Positions 1-6,744 of a stretch of DNA of 64,000 nt are shown here, piece by piece; position 1 is the stretch's first letter, and every line of letters begins with the position of its first letter. The position numbers were made by a program, and so were the translations under genes. The notes below the pieces were generated by a model. The model saw only the letters and a program-made list of their open reading frames with translations. It made no database searches and was not told the DNA's origin. Source of the stretch: Neisseria zoodegmatis (GTDB taxonomy: Bacteria; Pseudomonadota; Gammaproteobacteria; Burkholderiales; Neisseriaceae); assembly GCF_900187305.1 (NCBI RefSeq), contig NZ_LT906434.1, positions 496,001-560,000 of the forward strand, given 5' to 3'.

Positions 1-27
1 TAAACACACATACGCTCATCGCTTTTT

Positions 28-76
28 GATGCCGTCTGAAACCGAAAATAGTTTTGACAAGGTTTCAGACGGCATC
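28..76. repeat. Paired uptake sequences (inverted repeat)
   Basis: Arms at 28-43 and 61-76 are perfectly complementary (16 bp) and each contains the ATGCCGTCTGAA uptake sequence. The loop is 17 nt and no T-run follows. It probably ends transcription of a gene to the left of the window, or only serves DNA uptake. Confidence 0.7.
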
Positions 77-139
77 ATATAAATATAATAATAAGCAGTT
101 AGCCGATACAGATTGACACTATATATACCGAGCTTCCCG

Positions 140-181
140 TTCAGACGGCACCGCACAACAAATGCGCGCAGGCCGTCTGAA
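140..181. repeat. Paired uptake sequences upstream of topA
   Basis: TTCAGACGGC at 140-149 and GCCGTCTGAA at 172-181 form an inverted repeat about 45 bp before the topA start. It would lie in the 5' leader if topA transcription starts further left. Confidence 0.6.
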
Positions 182-227
182 ATCACAACGGCAACGGTAT
201 GGCACGAATAACCCAAGGGAGCCGACG

Positions 228-2555
228 ATGGCAAAGAATTTATTGATTGTGGAGTCGCCCTCCAAAGCCAAAACGCTGAAAAAATATCTCGGAAGCGATT
301 TTGAAATCCTCGCTTCCTACGGCCATGTGCGCGATTTGGTACCCAAAACCGGCGCGGTAGATCCCGACAACAACTTTGCCATGAAATACCAGCTGGTCAG
401 CCGCAACGCCAAGCATGTCGATGCCATTGTGGCCGCCGCCAAAGAAGCCGAAAACCTCTATCTGGCAACCGACCCGGATAGGGAAGGCGAAGCCATCTCT
501 TGGCACTTGCAGGAAATCCTCAAATCCAAACGCGGCTTGAAAAACATCAAGCCGCAGCGCGTCGTGTTTCACGAAATCACCAAAAACGCTGTGCTCGATG
601 CCATTGCCCACCCGCGCGAACTCGAAGAAAATCTGGTCGATGCCCAACAGGCGCGCCGTGCGTTGGATTATCTGGTCGGCTTCAACCTTTCCCCCCTATT
701 GTGGAAAAAAATCCGCCGCGGCTTGAGCGCAGGCCGCGTACAAAGCCCCGCCTTGCGCCTGATTTGCGAACGCGAAAACGAAATCCGCGCATTTGAAGCG
801 CAGGAATACTGGTCGGTACATCTCGACAGCCACAAAGGCCGCAGCAAATTCACCGCCAAACTCGTGCAATGGAACGGCGAAAAGCTGGAGCAGTTCTCCC
901 TGCCCAACGAAGCCGCGCAACAGGCCGTCTTAAAAGGTTTGGAAGGGCAAGAAGCCCAAGTGGCCGCCATCGAAAAGAAAAAACGCAGCCGCAACCCCGC
1001 AGCACCGTTTACCACCTCTACCATGCAGCAAGACGCCGTGCGCAAACTCGGCATGACCACCGACCGCACCATGCGCACCGCCCAGCAACTGTACGAAGGT
1101 ATCGACGTAGGGCAGGGTGCCATCGGTTTGATTACCTATATGCGTACCGACAGCGTAACTTTGTCTGACGAAGCGCTGACCGAAATCCGCCACTACATCG
1201 AAAACAAAATCGGCAAAGACTACCTGCCTTCCGCCGCCAAACAATACAAAACCAAATCGAAAAACGCACAAGAAGCGCACGAAGCCATCCGCCCGACTTC
1301 CGTGTACCGCACCCCCGAAAGCGTCAAGCCGTTTTTAACTGCCGACCAATTCAAACTCTACCAAATGATCTGGCAGCGCACCGTAGCCTGCCAAATGAAC
1401 CCCGCCAAATTCGACCAAACCACCGTCGATATCGCCGTGGGCAACGGCGTATTCCGCGTAACCGGCCAAGTGCAAACTTTCGCAGGCTTCCTGAGCGTGT
1501 ATGAAGAAGGCGTGGACGACAACGACGAAGACGAAGACAACAAAAAACTGCCCGAAATGAAAGAAGGCGAAAAACTGCCCGTCGACAACATCTACGGCGA
1601 GCAGCACTTCACCACCCCGCCGCCGCGCTTCAACGAAGCAACACTGGTGAAAGCACTCGAAGAATTCGGCATCGGCCGCCCTTCCACCTACGCCAGCATC
1701 ATTTCCACCCTGAAAGAGCGCGAATACGTAACTCTGGAGCAAAAACGCTTCATGCCCACCGACACCGGCGACATCGTCAACAAATTCCTGACCGAACATT
1801 TCGCCCAATACGTCGATTACCACTTTACCGCCAAACTGGAAGACCAGCTCGACGAAATCGCCACCGGCAAACGCGAGTGGATTCCCGTGATGGACAAATT
1901 CTGGAAAGGATTCCACAAACAGGTTGAAGAAAAAGAAGGCATCGAACGCGCCAAATTCACCACCGAAGAGCTGGACGAAATCTGCCCGAAATGCGGCAAC
2001 CACAAACTGCAAATCAAATTCGGCAGAATGGGCCGCTTCGTCGCCTGCGCAGGCTACCCCGAATGCAGCTACACCCGCAACGTCAACGAAACCGCCGAGC
2101 AGGCCGCCGAGCGCATCGCCAAAGAAGCCGCCGAACAAGCCGAACTTGAAGGCCGCGAATGCCCCAAATGCGGCGGCGGACTGGTTTACAAATACAGCCG
2201 CACCGGCAGCAAATTCATCGGCTGCGCCAACTATCCGAAGTGCAAATACATCGAACCTTTGGAAAAACCCAAAGACACCGGCGTAGAATGCCCGCAATGC
2301 AAAAAAGGCCATCTGGTCGAGCGCAAATCACGCTACGGCAAACTGTTTTACAGCTGCAGCACCTACCCCGACTGCAACTACGCCACGTGGAACCCGCCGA
2401 TTGCTGAAACCTGCCCGAAATGCCAATGGCCGGTGTTGACCATCAAAACCACCAAACGCTGGGGTGTGGAAAAAGTCTGCCCGCAGAAAGAATGCGGCTG
2501 GAAAGAACAAATAGAACCGCCTGCCCCGAAAGGGAGTAAAGAAGCGGAAGGGTAA
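228..2555 (+). CDS. topA: DNA topoisomerase I
   Basis: Type IA topoisomerase (775 aa) that relaxes negatively supercoiled DNA through a 5'-phosphotyrosine intermediate. The Toprim domain is at the N-terminus (LLIVESPSKAKTL, then ATDPDREGEAISWHL with the metal-binding acidic residues). The catalytic tyrosine is in GLITYMRTDS (about Tyr304). The C-terminus carries four cysteine clusters starting CPKCGNHKL, CPKCGGGL, CPQCKKGHL and CPKCQWPVL, the zinc-ribbon tail typical of proteobacterial TopA. The ATG at 228 is chosen because AGGGAG lies just upstream and the protein then begins MAKNLLIVESPSK; an in-frame start at 162 would add 22 unlikely residues. Full length and apparently intact. It is transcribed alone; a decayed insertion sequence follows. 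Confidence 0.97.
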   Translation: MAKNLLIVESPSKAKTLKKYLGSDFEILASYGHVRDLVPKTGAVDPDNNFAMKYQLVSRNAKHVDAIVAAAKEAENLYLATDPDREGEAISWHLQEILKSKRGLKNIKPQRVVFHEITKNAVLDAIAHPRELEENLVDAQQARRALDYLVGFNLSPLLWKKIRRGLSAGRVQSPALRLICERENEIRAFEAQEYWSVHLDSHKGRSKFTAKLVQWNGEKLEQFSLPNEAAQQAVLKGLEGQEAQVAAIEKKKRSRNPAAPFTTSTMQQDAVRKLGMTTDRTMRTAQQLYEGIDVGQGAIGLITYMRTDSVTLSDEALTEIRHYIENKIGKDYLPSAAKQYKTKSKNAQEAHEAIRPTSVYRTPESVKPFLTADQFKLYQMIWQRTVACQMNPAKFDQTTVDIAVGNGVFRVTGQVQTFAGFLSVYEEGVDDNDEDEDNKKLPEMKEGEKLPVDNIYGEQHFTTPPPRFNEATLVKALEEFGIGRPSTYASIISTLKEREYVTLEQKRFMPTDTGDIVNKFLTEHFAQYVDYHFTAKLEDQLDEIATGKREWIPVMDKFWKGFHKQVEEKEGIERAKFTTEELDEICPKCGNHKLQIKFGRMGRFVACAGYPECSYTRNVNETAEQAAERIAKEAAEQAELEGRECPKCGGGLVYKYSRTGSKFIGCANYPKCKYIEPLEKPKDTGVECPQCKKGHLVERKSRYGKLFYSCSTYPDCNYATWNPPIAETCPKCQWPVLTIKTTKRWGVEKVCPQKECGWKEQIEPPAPKGSKEAEG

Positions 2556-3141
2556 AACAGAGGCCGTCTGAAACATCAGATTTGAAGTGCAACTTTCCAC
2601 AACAGAAAAAGGCCAATATACGGCAGTATACGGCCTTTCTTGACAAGAAAGATTGCCATTAACTATGAACAACTGACCTAAAATATCCATACCTATCCCG
2701 CCGCCACACTGTCACCGAAATCGCCAAACAGCTTAAACGCCACAAAAGCTCCATCAGCCGCGAAATCAGACGACACCGTGCCCAGCAATAGCAATACAAC
2801 GCCGAAAAAGCCCAACAGTAAGCCTCCAAAACGAACAGCGAAAACGGGAACGCTATAAGCTCCATTCACAGCTGATTCAACACATCGACACCCTCATCCA
2901 TCGCAAAATCAGTCCCGAACAGGTTGCGCTTACCTGTGCAAACACCACCATCACACTCCACCACAGCACCGTTTAGCGTTACCTGTACCAAGACAAAAAC
3001 AACGGCGGCACACTATGGCGACATTTCAGAATAGCCAGCAAACCTTACTGTAAACAGTACGGCAGTACATGGATTAGTGGAAAAGTGCCTAACCACGTCG
3101 GTATGGAAAACCGCCCCCAAATCGTTAACCCAAAATCCAGC

Positions 3142-3432
3142 ATAGGTTTTTGCTGCCAATGCTTGGGCTATTCGGGCATGTCGTTAGAATTCTTTGCCGT
3201 TGTCCGTTGTCCGTTGTCCGTTGTCCGTTGTCCGTTGTCCGTTGTCCCTGGTAATGGTGTGCACTCTAGCTTTATGCGCCTTCAATACCCTGATGACGGT
3301 GTGGGTAGTGTCTTTGGCTTTGAAGTTCTTCAATTTGCAGATGATGGTGTAGCGGGTGACTCGTTCTACTAAAGTCAATAATGTACGTCTCTGATCTTTG
3401 CCGACGATAGTGTCGGTTTCCCAATCACCTAT
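3142..3432. repeat. Inverted repeat ATAGGT/ACCTAT bounding the flipped segment
   Basis: ATAGGT at 3142-3147 and ACCTAT at 3427-3432 flank the inverted 3148-3426 segment. Flipping it back restores a continuous transposase reading across both joints (KSSIG-DWETDT and AAKT-YFCRPYHSWEKG). The restored right joint contains the palindrome GCAAAAACCTATTTTTGC. Confidence 0.85.
3199..3247 (+). repeat. Seven tandem copies of GTTGTCC
   Basis: Exact heptamer repeated seven times (49 bp). On the minus strand, the sense strand of the inverted transposase segment, it reads GGACAAC and falls on the codons of the conserved D-N-G motif. The six extra units add 42 nt (14 codons), so the local frame is kept and the peptide reads DNGQRTTDNGQRTTDNGKEF. 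Confidence 0.95.
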
Positions 3433-3830
3433 TTTTGCCGTCCCTACCATTCTTGGGAGAAAGGGCTGAATGAAAATGCCAACGGATTTATCTGCCAATA
3501 CTTCCCCAAACAAACCGATTTCTACAACATCAGCCATCAGGAAATACGTCAGGATTCAAGATGAGTTGAATCACCGATTAAGAAAAACATTTGGTTATGA
3601 AACGCCAAGTGTTTTTCTTAGATCTGTTCCAACCATTACTGCCTGAGTGTTGCATTTGAAATTCGAATCTAAGATTTCTTCATAGGTGTCTTTTCGGTAA
3701 ATCATCCAAGCGATGCTTGCTAAGCAAATCACCCGCTTCTCTCTACTGAAGCTGGAGTGGATATATAGATTGAGCCCTTTTCTGTAACATAAGTTACTAA
3801 AATTTTATGCTTAATAAATTTTTAAAATGA

Positions 3831-3879
3831 AAAACCTTTCTGATTTTCTTATCTTTTTGCTCAAAATCAGAAAGGTTTT
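3831..3879. terminator. 17-bp perfect AT-rich hairpin
   Basis: AAAACCTTTCTGATTTT (3831-3847) pairs exactly with 3863-3879, with a 15-nt loop and A/T runs on both sides. It is terminator-like in either direction but far from any intact gene, so it could be a small mobile repeat instead. Confidence 0.5.
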
Positions 3880-3939
3880 AGTCAATCGAAAATTTTTCAG
3901 TACATTTTACGAGCTAAATTTCGTTAAAAGACTGTTTTT

Positions 3940-3951
3940 GCAAAGGTCTCA
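3940..3951 (+). repeat. Dispersed 12-mer GCAAAGGTCTCA, copy 1
   Basis: The identical 12-mer recurs at 10007-10018 and 63368-63379, always outside genes. It resembles, from memory, the ends of neisserial IS5-family (IS1106-like) elements; this was not checked. Confidence 0.6.
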
Positions 3952-4121
3952 GATTAGCAACTTGCTTCGTATTATGTATATTTATTAGTAGTTTGTCTTA
4001 AGTATGTATACATTGGTATATGTACATTTTTGTGTTAATCTTCCAGTTTTTTGTTTTATTGTTAACTCTGAGTTGATGATTGATTTATTATCCGTGTCTT
4101 TTTCCCGACAAAATTTATCCC

Positions 4122-4127
4122 TATAAT
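4122..4127 (+). promoter_or_regulatory. Possible -10 box (TATAAT) of the pirin cluster
   Basis: A perfect TATAAT lies about 58 bp before the first pirin start, at the end of the AT-rich spacer. No good -35 hexamer is seen at 17-bp spacing, so this is only a candidate. Confidence 0.3.
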
Positions 4128-4184
4128 TCACTCCATCGCAAATCGTTATATTAACAATAGTAATTAAATTAAAGGAAAGATAAA

Positions 4185-4922
4185 ATGCAAACTGTATACC
4201 ATCCGGCCGATTCACGCGGCTTTGCTAATCACGGTTGGCTGAAAAGCGCACACACTTTCAGCTTCGCCAACTATTACGACCCCGAGCGCATGGGCTTCGG
4301 CGTACTGCGTGTGATTAATGATGATTTTGTAGAAGGCGGCCAAGGCTTCGGCACCCACCCGCACCGCGACATGGAAATCATTTCCGTGCCTTTGAGCGGC
4401 GATTTGGCCCACCGCGACAGCATGGGCAACGGCAGCATCATCAAAAACGGTGATGTGCAGGTTATGTCGGCCGGTACCGGCGTTACCCACAGCGAAATGA
4501 ACGCCAACCGCGACCAAGCTGTGAAATTCCTGCAAATTTGGGTGTTGCCCCGCAAAAACAACGTAGCGCCCCGCTATCAGCAAATCACGATTGCCAACGA
4601 AGCCAAACCTAACGACTTCCAGCAAATCCTGTCTCCCAATGCTGATGACGCAGGCGTGTGGATTCACCAAAACGCTTGGTTCTCGCTGGCACGTTTTTCA
4701 GACGGCACCCAAAAACGTTACGACGTAAAACGCGAAGGCAACGGCGTGTATGTGTTTGTGATTAAAGGTAAAGCCAAAGTAGGCGGTATCGAGTTGGGCG
4801 AGCGCGACGGCTTGGGCTTGTGGGAAACCGACGGCTTTGACGTAGAGGCTTTGGGCGATGCGGAAATCCTGTTGATGGACGTACCGATGGATGTAGAAGC
4901 CAATATCAACCAGTTACACTAA
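4185..4922 (+). CDS. Pirin family protein (YhhW-like quercetinase type)
   Basis: Protein of 245 aa of the bicupin pirin family. Members such as E. coli YhhW have quercetin 2,3-dioxygenase activity in vitro; the natural substrate is generally unknown. The N-terminal cupin carries the metal-binding set seen as GTHPHRDMEIISVPLSG (two His), a further His in AGTGVTHSEMN and a Glu close by. A second, degenerate cupin follows from about residue 130. The ATG at 4185 has AAAGGAAAG about 6 nt upstream. It is first in a same-strand run ending with the MFS gene at 11669. The nitroreductase start is 91 bp downstream, so co-transcription is plausible. The biochemical substrate is not predictable from sequence. 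Confidence 0.88.
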   Translation: MQTVYHPADSRGFANHGWLKSAHTFSFANYYDPERMGFGVLRVINDDFVEGGQGFGTHPHRDMEIISVPLSGDLAHRDSMGNGSIIKNGDVQVMSAGTGVTHSEMNANRDQAVKFLQIWVLPRKNNVAPRYQQITIANEAKPNDFQQILSPNADDAGVWIHQNAWFSLARFSDGTQKRYDVKREGNGVYVFVIKGKAKVGGIELGERDGLGLWETDGFDVEALGDAEILLMDVPMDVEANINQLH

Positions 4923-5013
4923 CGGAAATCGGAGTAAAATGTTATCCAAACTTTTTAGCTGCCTGAAAAATCTCGGGCAGCCATCTAGCCAACCTGAAAT
5001 AAAGGAAACCACA

Positions 5014-5622
5014 ATGTCTGTTGTACAAACTTTGCAGCAAGCTGCTGAGAACCGCCGTTCTGTTTACGCGCTGAACAAAAATCTGCCCGTAAACAAAGAA
5101 GAAGTAGTAAAAATCGTTGAGCACGCTGTAAAACACACACCGTCTGCGTTCAACTCGCAATCTACCCGTTTCGTTGTGTTATTCGGTGCCGAACATGAAA
5201 AACTGTGGGACATCACCATTGCCGAACTGCGCAAAATCGTTCCCGCTGAAAACTTCCAAGCTACCGAAGACAAACTGAACATGTTTAAAGCGGCTGCCGG
5301 CAGCGTGTTGTTCTTTGAAGATGAAAATGTTGTTAAAGGCCTGCAAGAGCAGTTCCCTGCTTATGCCGCCGGTTTCCCCGTATGGGCAGGTCACAGCGAT
5401 GCCATGAGCCAATACGCTATTTGGACTGCGCTGGCTGCGGTAAACGTAGGTGCCAACCTGCAACACTACACCCCGATTATTGATGCCGAAGTGGCTAAAA
5501 CTTGGAATCTGCCGGCCAACTGGAAAATGAGCGCTCAACTCGTATTCGGCGGCATCACCGAGCCTGCTGGCGATAAATCTTTTGCTCCCGTAGAAGACCG
5601 CCTGAAAGTTTACGGCCTGTAA
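5014..5622 (+). CDS. Nitroreductase family protein, Frm2/Hbn1-like
   Basis: Protein of 202 aa of the FMN-dependent nitroreductase superfamily, in the subfamily of yeast Frm2/Hbn1 and bacterial homologues. Recognisable parts are RRSVYALNKNLPV near the N-terminus (the family's FMN-contacting RRSxY motif), HTPSAFNSQSTRFVVLFG and HEKLWDIT. Such enzymes reduce nitro-aromatics or quinones with NAD(P)H, and the yeast members are linked to redox and lipid responses. I chose ATG 5014 (AAAGGA 8 nt upstream) over an in-frame start at 4939, whose extra 25 residues do not look like the family. It is followed by a hairpin-T-run (5667-5713), so read-through into the next gene may be partial. Confidence 0.85.
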   Translation: MSVVQTLQQAAENRRSVYALNKNLPVNKEEVVKIVEHAVKHTPSAFNSQSTRFVVLFGAEHEKLWDITIAELRKIVPAENFQATEDKLNMFKAAAGSVLFFEDENVVKGLQEQFPAYAAGFPVWAGHSDAMSQYAIWTALAAVNVGANLQHYTPIIDAEVAKTWNLPANWKMSAQLVFGGITEPAGDKSFAPVEDRLKVYGL

Positions 5623-5666
5623 TTATTTTCAGGCTGAACCACAGCCTGAATACACCGTGCAATAAC

Positions 5667-5713
5667 GCGGCAAATTCAGACAGGCTCCAAGCCTTGAATC
5701 TGCCGCTTTTTTA
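5667..5713 (+). terminator. Terminator after nitroreductase gene
   Basis: GCGGCA-ATTCA pairs with TGAAT-TGCCGC with one mismatch, followed by TTTTTTATT. A good intrinsic terminator, 45 bp after the nitroreductase stop and just before the next gene. Confidence 0.65.
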
Positions 5714-5752
5714 TTGCCTGAAAATTCTTTTAACGACACATGGAGAATCGTC

Positions 5753-6436
5753 ATGTCAAACAAATTTTTAGACTTGTTAACCCCTGAAAACAGCCAGCTG
5801 ATTTTCATCGACCACCAGCCGCAAATGGCCTTCGGCGTACAATCTATCGACCGCCAAACCCTGAAAAACAATGTGGTTGCATTGGCCAAATCAGCCAAAG
5901 TATTCAACATCCCCACCATCATCACCACTGTTGAAACCGAAGGTTTCTCCGGCCACACTTACCCTGAATTGTTGAGCGTATTCCCAGAGAACAAAATTCT
6001 CGAACGCACTTCAATGAACTCTTGGGACGACCAAAACGTACGTGATGCTTTGGCTGCAAACGGCCGTAAAAAAGTTATCGTAGCAGGCTTGTGGACAGAA
6101 GTATGTAACTTGGGCTTTGCTCTGGCTGCTGCTGCCGAAGGCAACTATGATATCTACATGGTGGCAGATGCATCAGGCGGCACAACGGTAGAAGCGCACG
6201 AATACGCTATGCAACGCATGATTCAAGCGGGCATTATTCCGGTAACTTGGCAACAGGTTTTGCTCGAATGGCAACGTGACTGGGCCCGTAAAGAAACCTA
6301 CGATGCCGTATTGGATATCGTAAAAGAACATTCCGGTGCATACGGCATGGGTGTGGATTACGCCTACACTATGGTTCACAAAGCGCCCGAGCGCGTGCAA
6401 CACGGCGAACGCATCGGCCCTAACCCTGCCAAGTAA
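5753..6436 (+). CDS. Isochorismatase-like cysteine hydrolase (YcaC type)
   Basis: Protein of 227 aa of the isochorismatase-like hydrolase superfamily. The catalytic Asp is in LIFIDHQPQMAFG near residue 19, the Lys in GRKKVIVAGLW and the nucleophilic Cys in LWTEVCNLGFAL near residue 121, so the D-K-C triad is present. Overall it resembles YcaC-type hydrolases of unknown substrate rather than nicotinamidases. ATG 5753 follows GGAGA at the right spacing; an upstream in-frame start at 5714 lies inside the preceding terminator T-run and is unlikely. Similar hydrolases often sit beside pirin, nitroreductase and XapX genes in other proteobacteria (from memory), which fits this cluster. Confidence 0.88.
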   Translation: MSNKFLDLLTPENSQLIFIDHQPQMAFGVQSIDRQTLKNNVVALAKSAKVFNIPTIITTVETEGFSGHTYPELLSVFPENKILERTSMNSWDDQNVRDALAANGRKKVIVAGLWTEVCNLGFALAAAAEGNYDIYMVADASGGTTVEAHEYAMQRMIQAGIIPVTWQQVLLEWQRDWARKETYDAVLDIVKEHSGAYGMGVDYAYTMVHKAPERVQHGERIGPNPAK

Positions 6437-6461
6437 ACGCTGATTTACTGTTGTTAATGCG

Positions 6462-6491
6462 AAGGTGTGGTTTGCATCAAAATCACACCTT
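6462..6491 (+). terminator. Hairpin between hydrolase and xapX-like gene
   Basis: AAGGTGTG (6462-6469) pairs with CACACCTT (6484-6491), 8 bp with a 14-nt loop, followed by a weak T stretch. It may attenuate transcription or protect mRNA rather than stop transcription fully. Confidence 0.4.
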
Positions 6492-6522
6492 TGCTGTTTA
6501 ATCTGCCCATTAAGAGATATTT

Positions 6523-6744
6523 ATGAAGTTGTATGTGTTTTCTTTCGGAGCCGGAATATTGGTTGGTGTGGTTTACTACCTGCTTAATGTACGCTCTCCC
6601 GCGCCGCCCGTAGTGGCCTTGCTGGGGCTTTTGGGCATGTTACTGGGCGAACAAATGATTCCGCTCTCCAAACAATTTTTTTCTCCGCAAACATCTATCT
6701 CCCAAACCGCACACTCACAAGACCAGAATCACAATAAGGAGTAA
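6523..6744 (+). CDS. XapX domain protein (small membrane protein)
   Basis: Protein of 73 aa matching the XapX family (DUF1427). The hallmark LNVRSPAPPVVALLGLLGML is present after a first hydrophobic segment. Two membrane segments are predicted (about residues 3-20 and 29-46), then a polar tail rich in Ser, Gln and His. The family's function is unknown. It ends directly at the next gene: its stop TAA at 6742-6744 is immediately followed by the amidohydrolase ATG at 6745, and that gene's ribosome-binding site lies inside this one. The two are therefore almost certainly co-transcribed and translationally coupled, suggesting a joint role. Confidence 0.85.
   Translation: MKLYVFSFGAGILVGVVYYLLNVRSPAPPVVALLGLLGMLLGEQMIPLSKQFFSPQTSISQTAHSQDQNHNKE

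Larger units (their letters stand above)
2665..3640 (+). pseudogene. IS30-family transposase pseudogene
   Basis: The likely original start is the ATG at 2665 (MNYEQLT), closed almost at once by a stop. Homology continues in other frames: helix-turn-helix region, then MENRPQIVNPKSSIG at about 3100-3145. The catalytic-core part IGDWETDTIVGKDQRR, LTLVERVTRYT and HTITRDNG is on the opposite strand (about 3447 down to 3187). The tail resumes on the plus strand from 3427. At least one frameshift, several stops and the inversion mean no active enzyme can be made. Confidence 0.85.
2580..3662. mobile_element. Decayed IS30-family element with internal inversion
   Basis: Remnant of about 1.08 kb, the usual size of an IS30-family element (the neisserial IS1655 type is my comparison, from memory). 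The ends are imperfect inverted repeats, ATTTGAAGTGCAAC near 2580 and GTTGCATTTGAAAT near 3662. Reading across it gives transposase pieces in order: an N-terminal helix-turn-helix (TVTEIAKQLKRHKSSIS-type residues, about 2700-2780), a middle part, and a C-terminal part (PYHSWEKGLNE-type residues, about 3450-3600), all on the plus strand but broken by frameshifts and stops. The segment 3148-3426 is flipped relative to the rest. Confidence 0.85.
3663..4184. other. AT-rich intergenic region
   Basis: Just over 500 bp between the IS remnant and the first pirin gene, clearly richer in A+T than its surroundings. It holds a 17-bp perfect inverted repeat (3831-3879), one copy of the 12-mer GCAAAGGTCTCA (3940-3951) and a possible promoter before the pirin gene. 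I see no gene in it. Confidence 0.7.

Noticed and set aside
1335..2312. Long open frame (325 codons) on the strand opposite topA
   Set aside because: Composition follows the antisense of GC-rich codons (Phe/Ala/Gly rich), no ribosome-binding site, and topA on the other strand is certain.
3199..3247. CRISPR-like repeat array
   Set aside because: The unit is 7 bp with no spacers; a simple tandem repeat.
3184..3537. 117-codon minus-strand frame over the IS remnant
   Set aside because: It is the inverted piece of the transposase plus unrelated sequence, not an independent gene.
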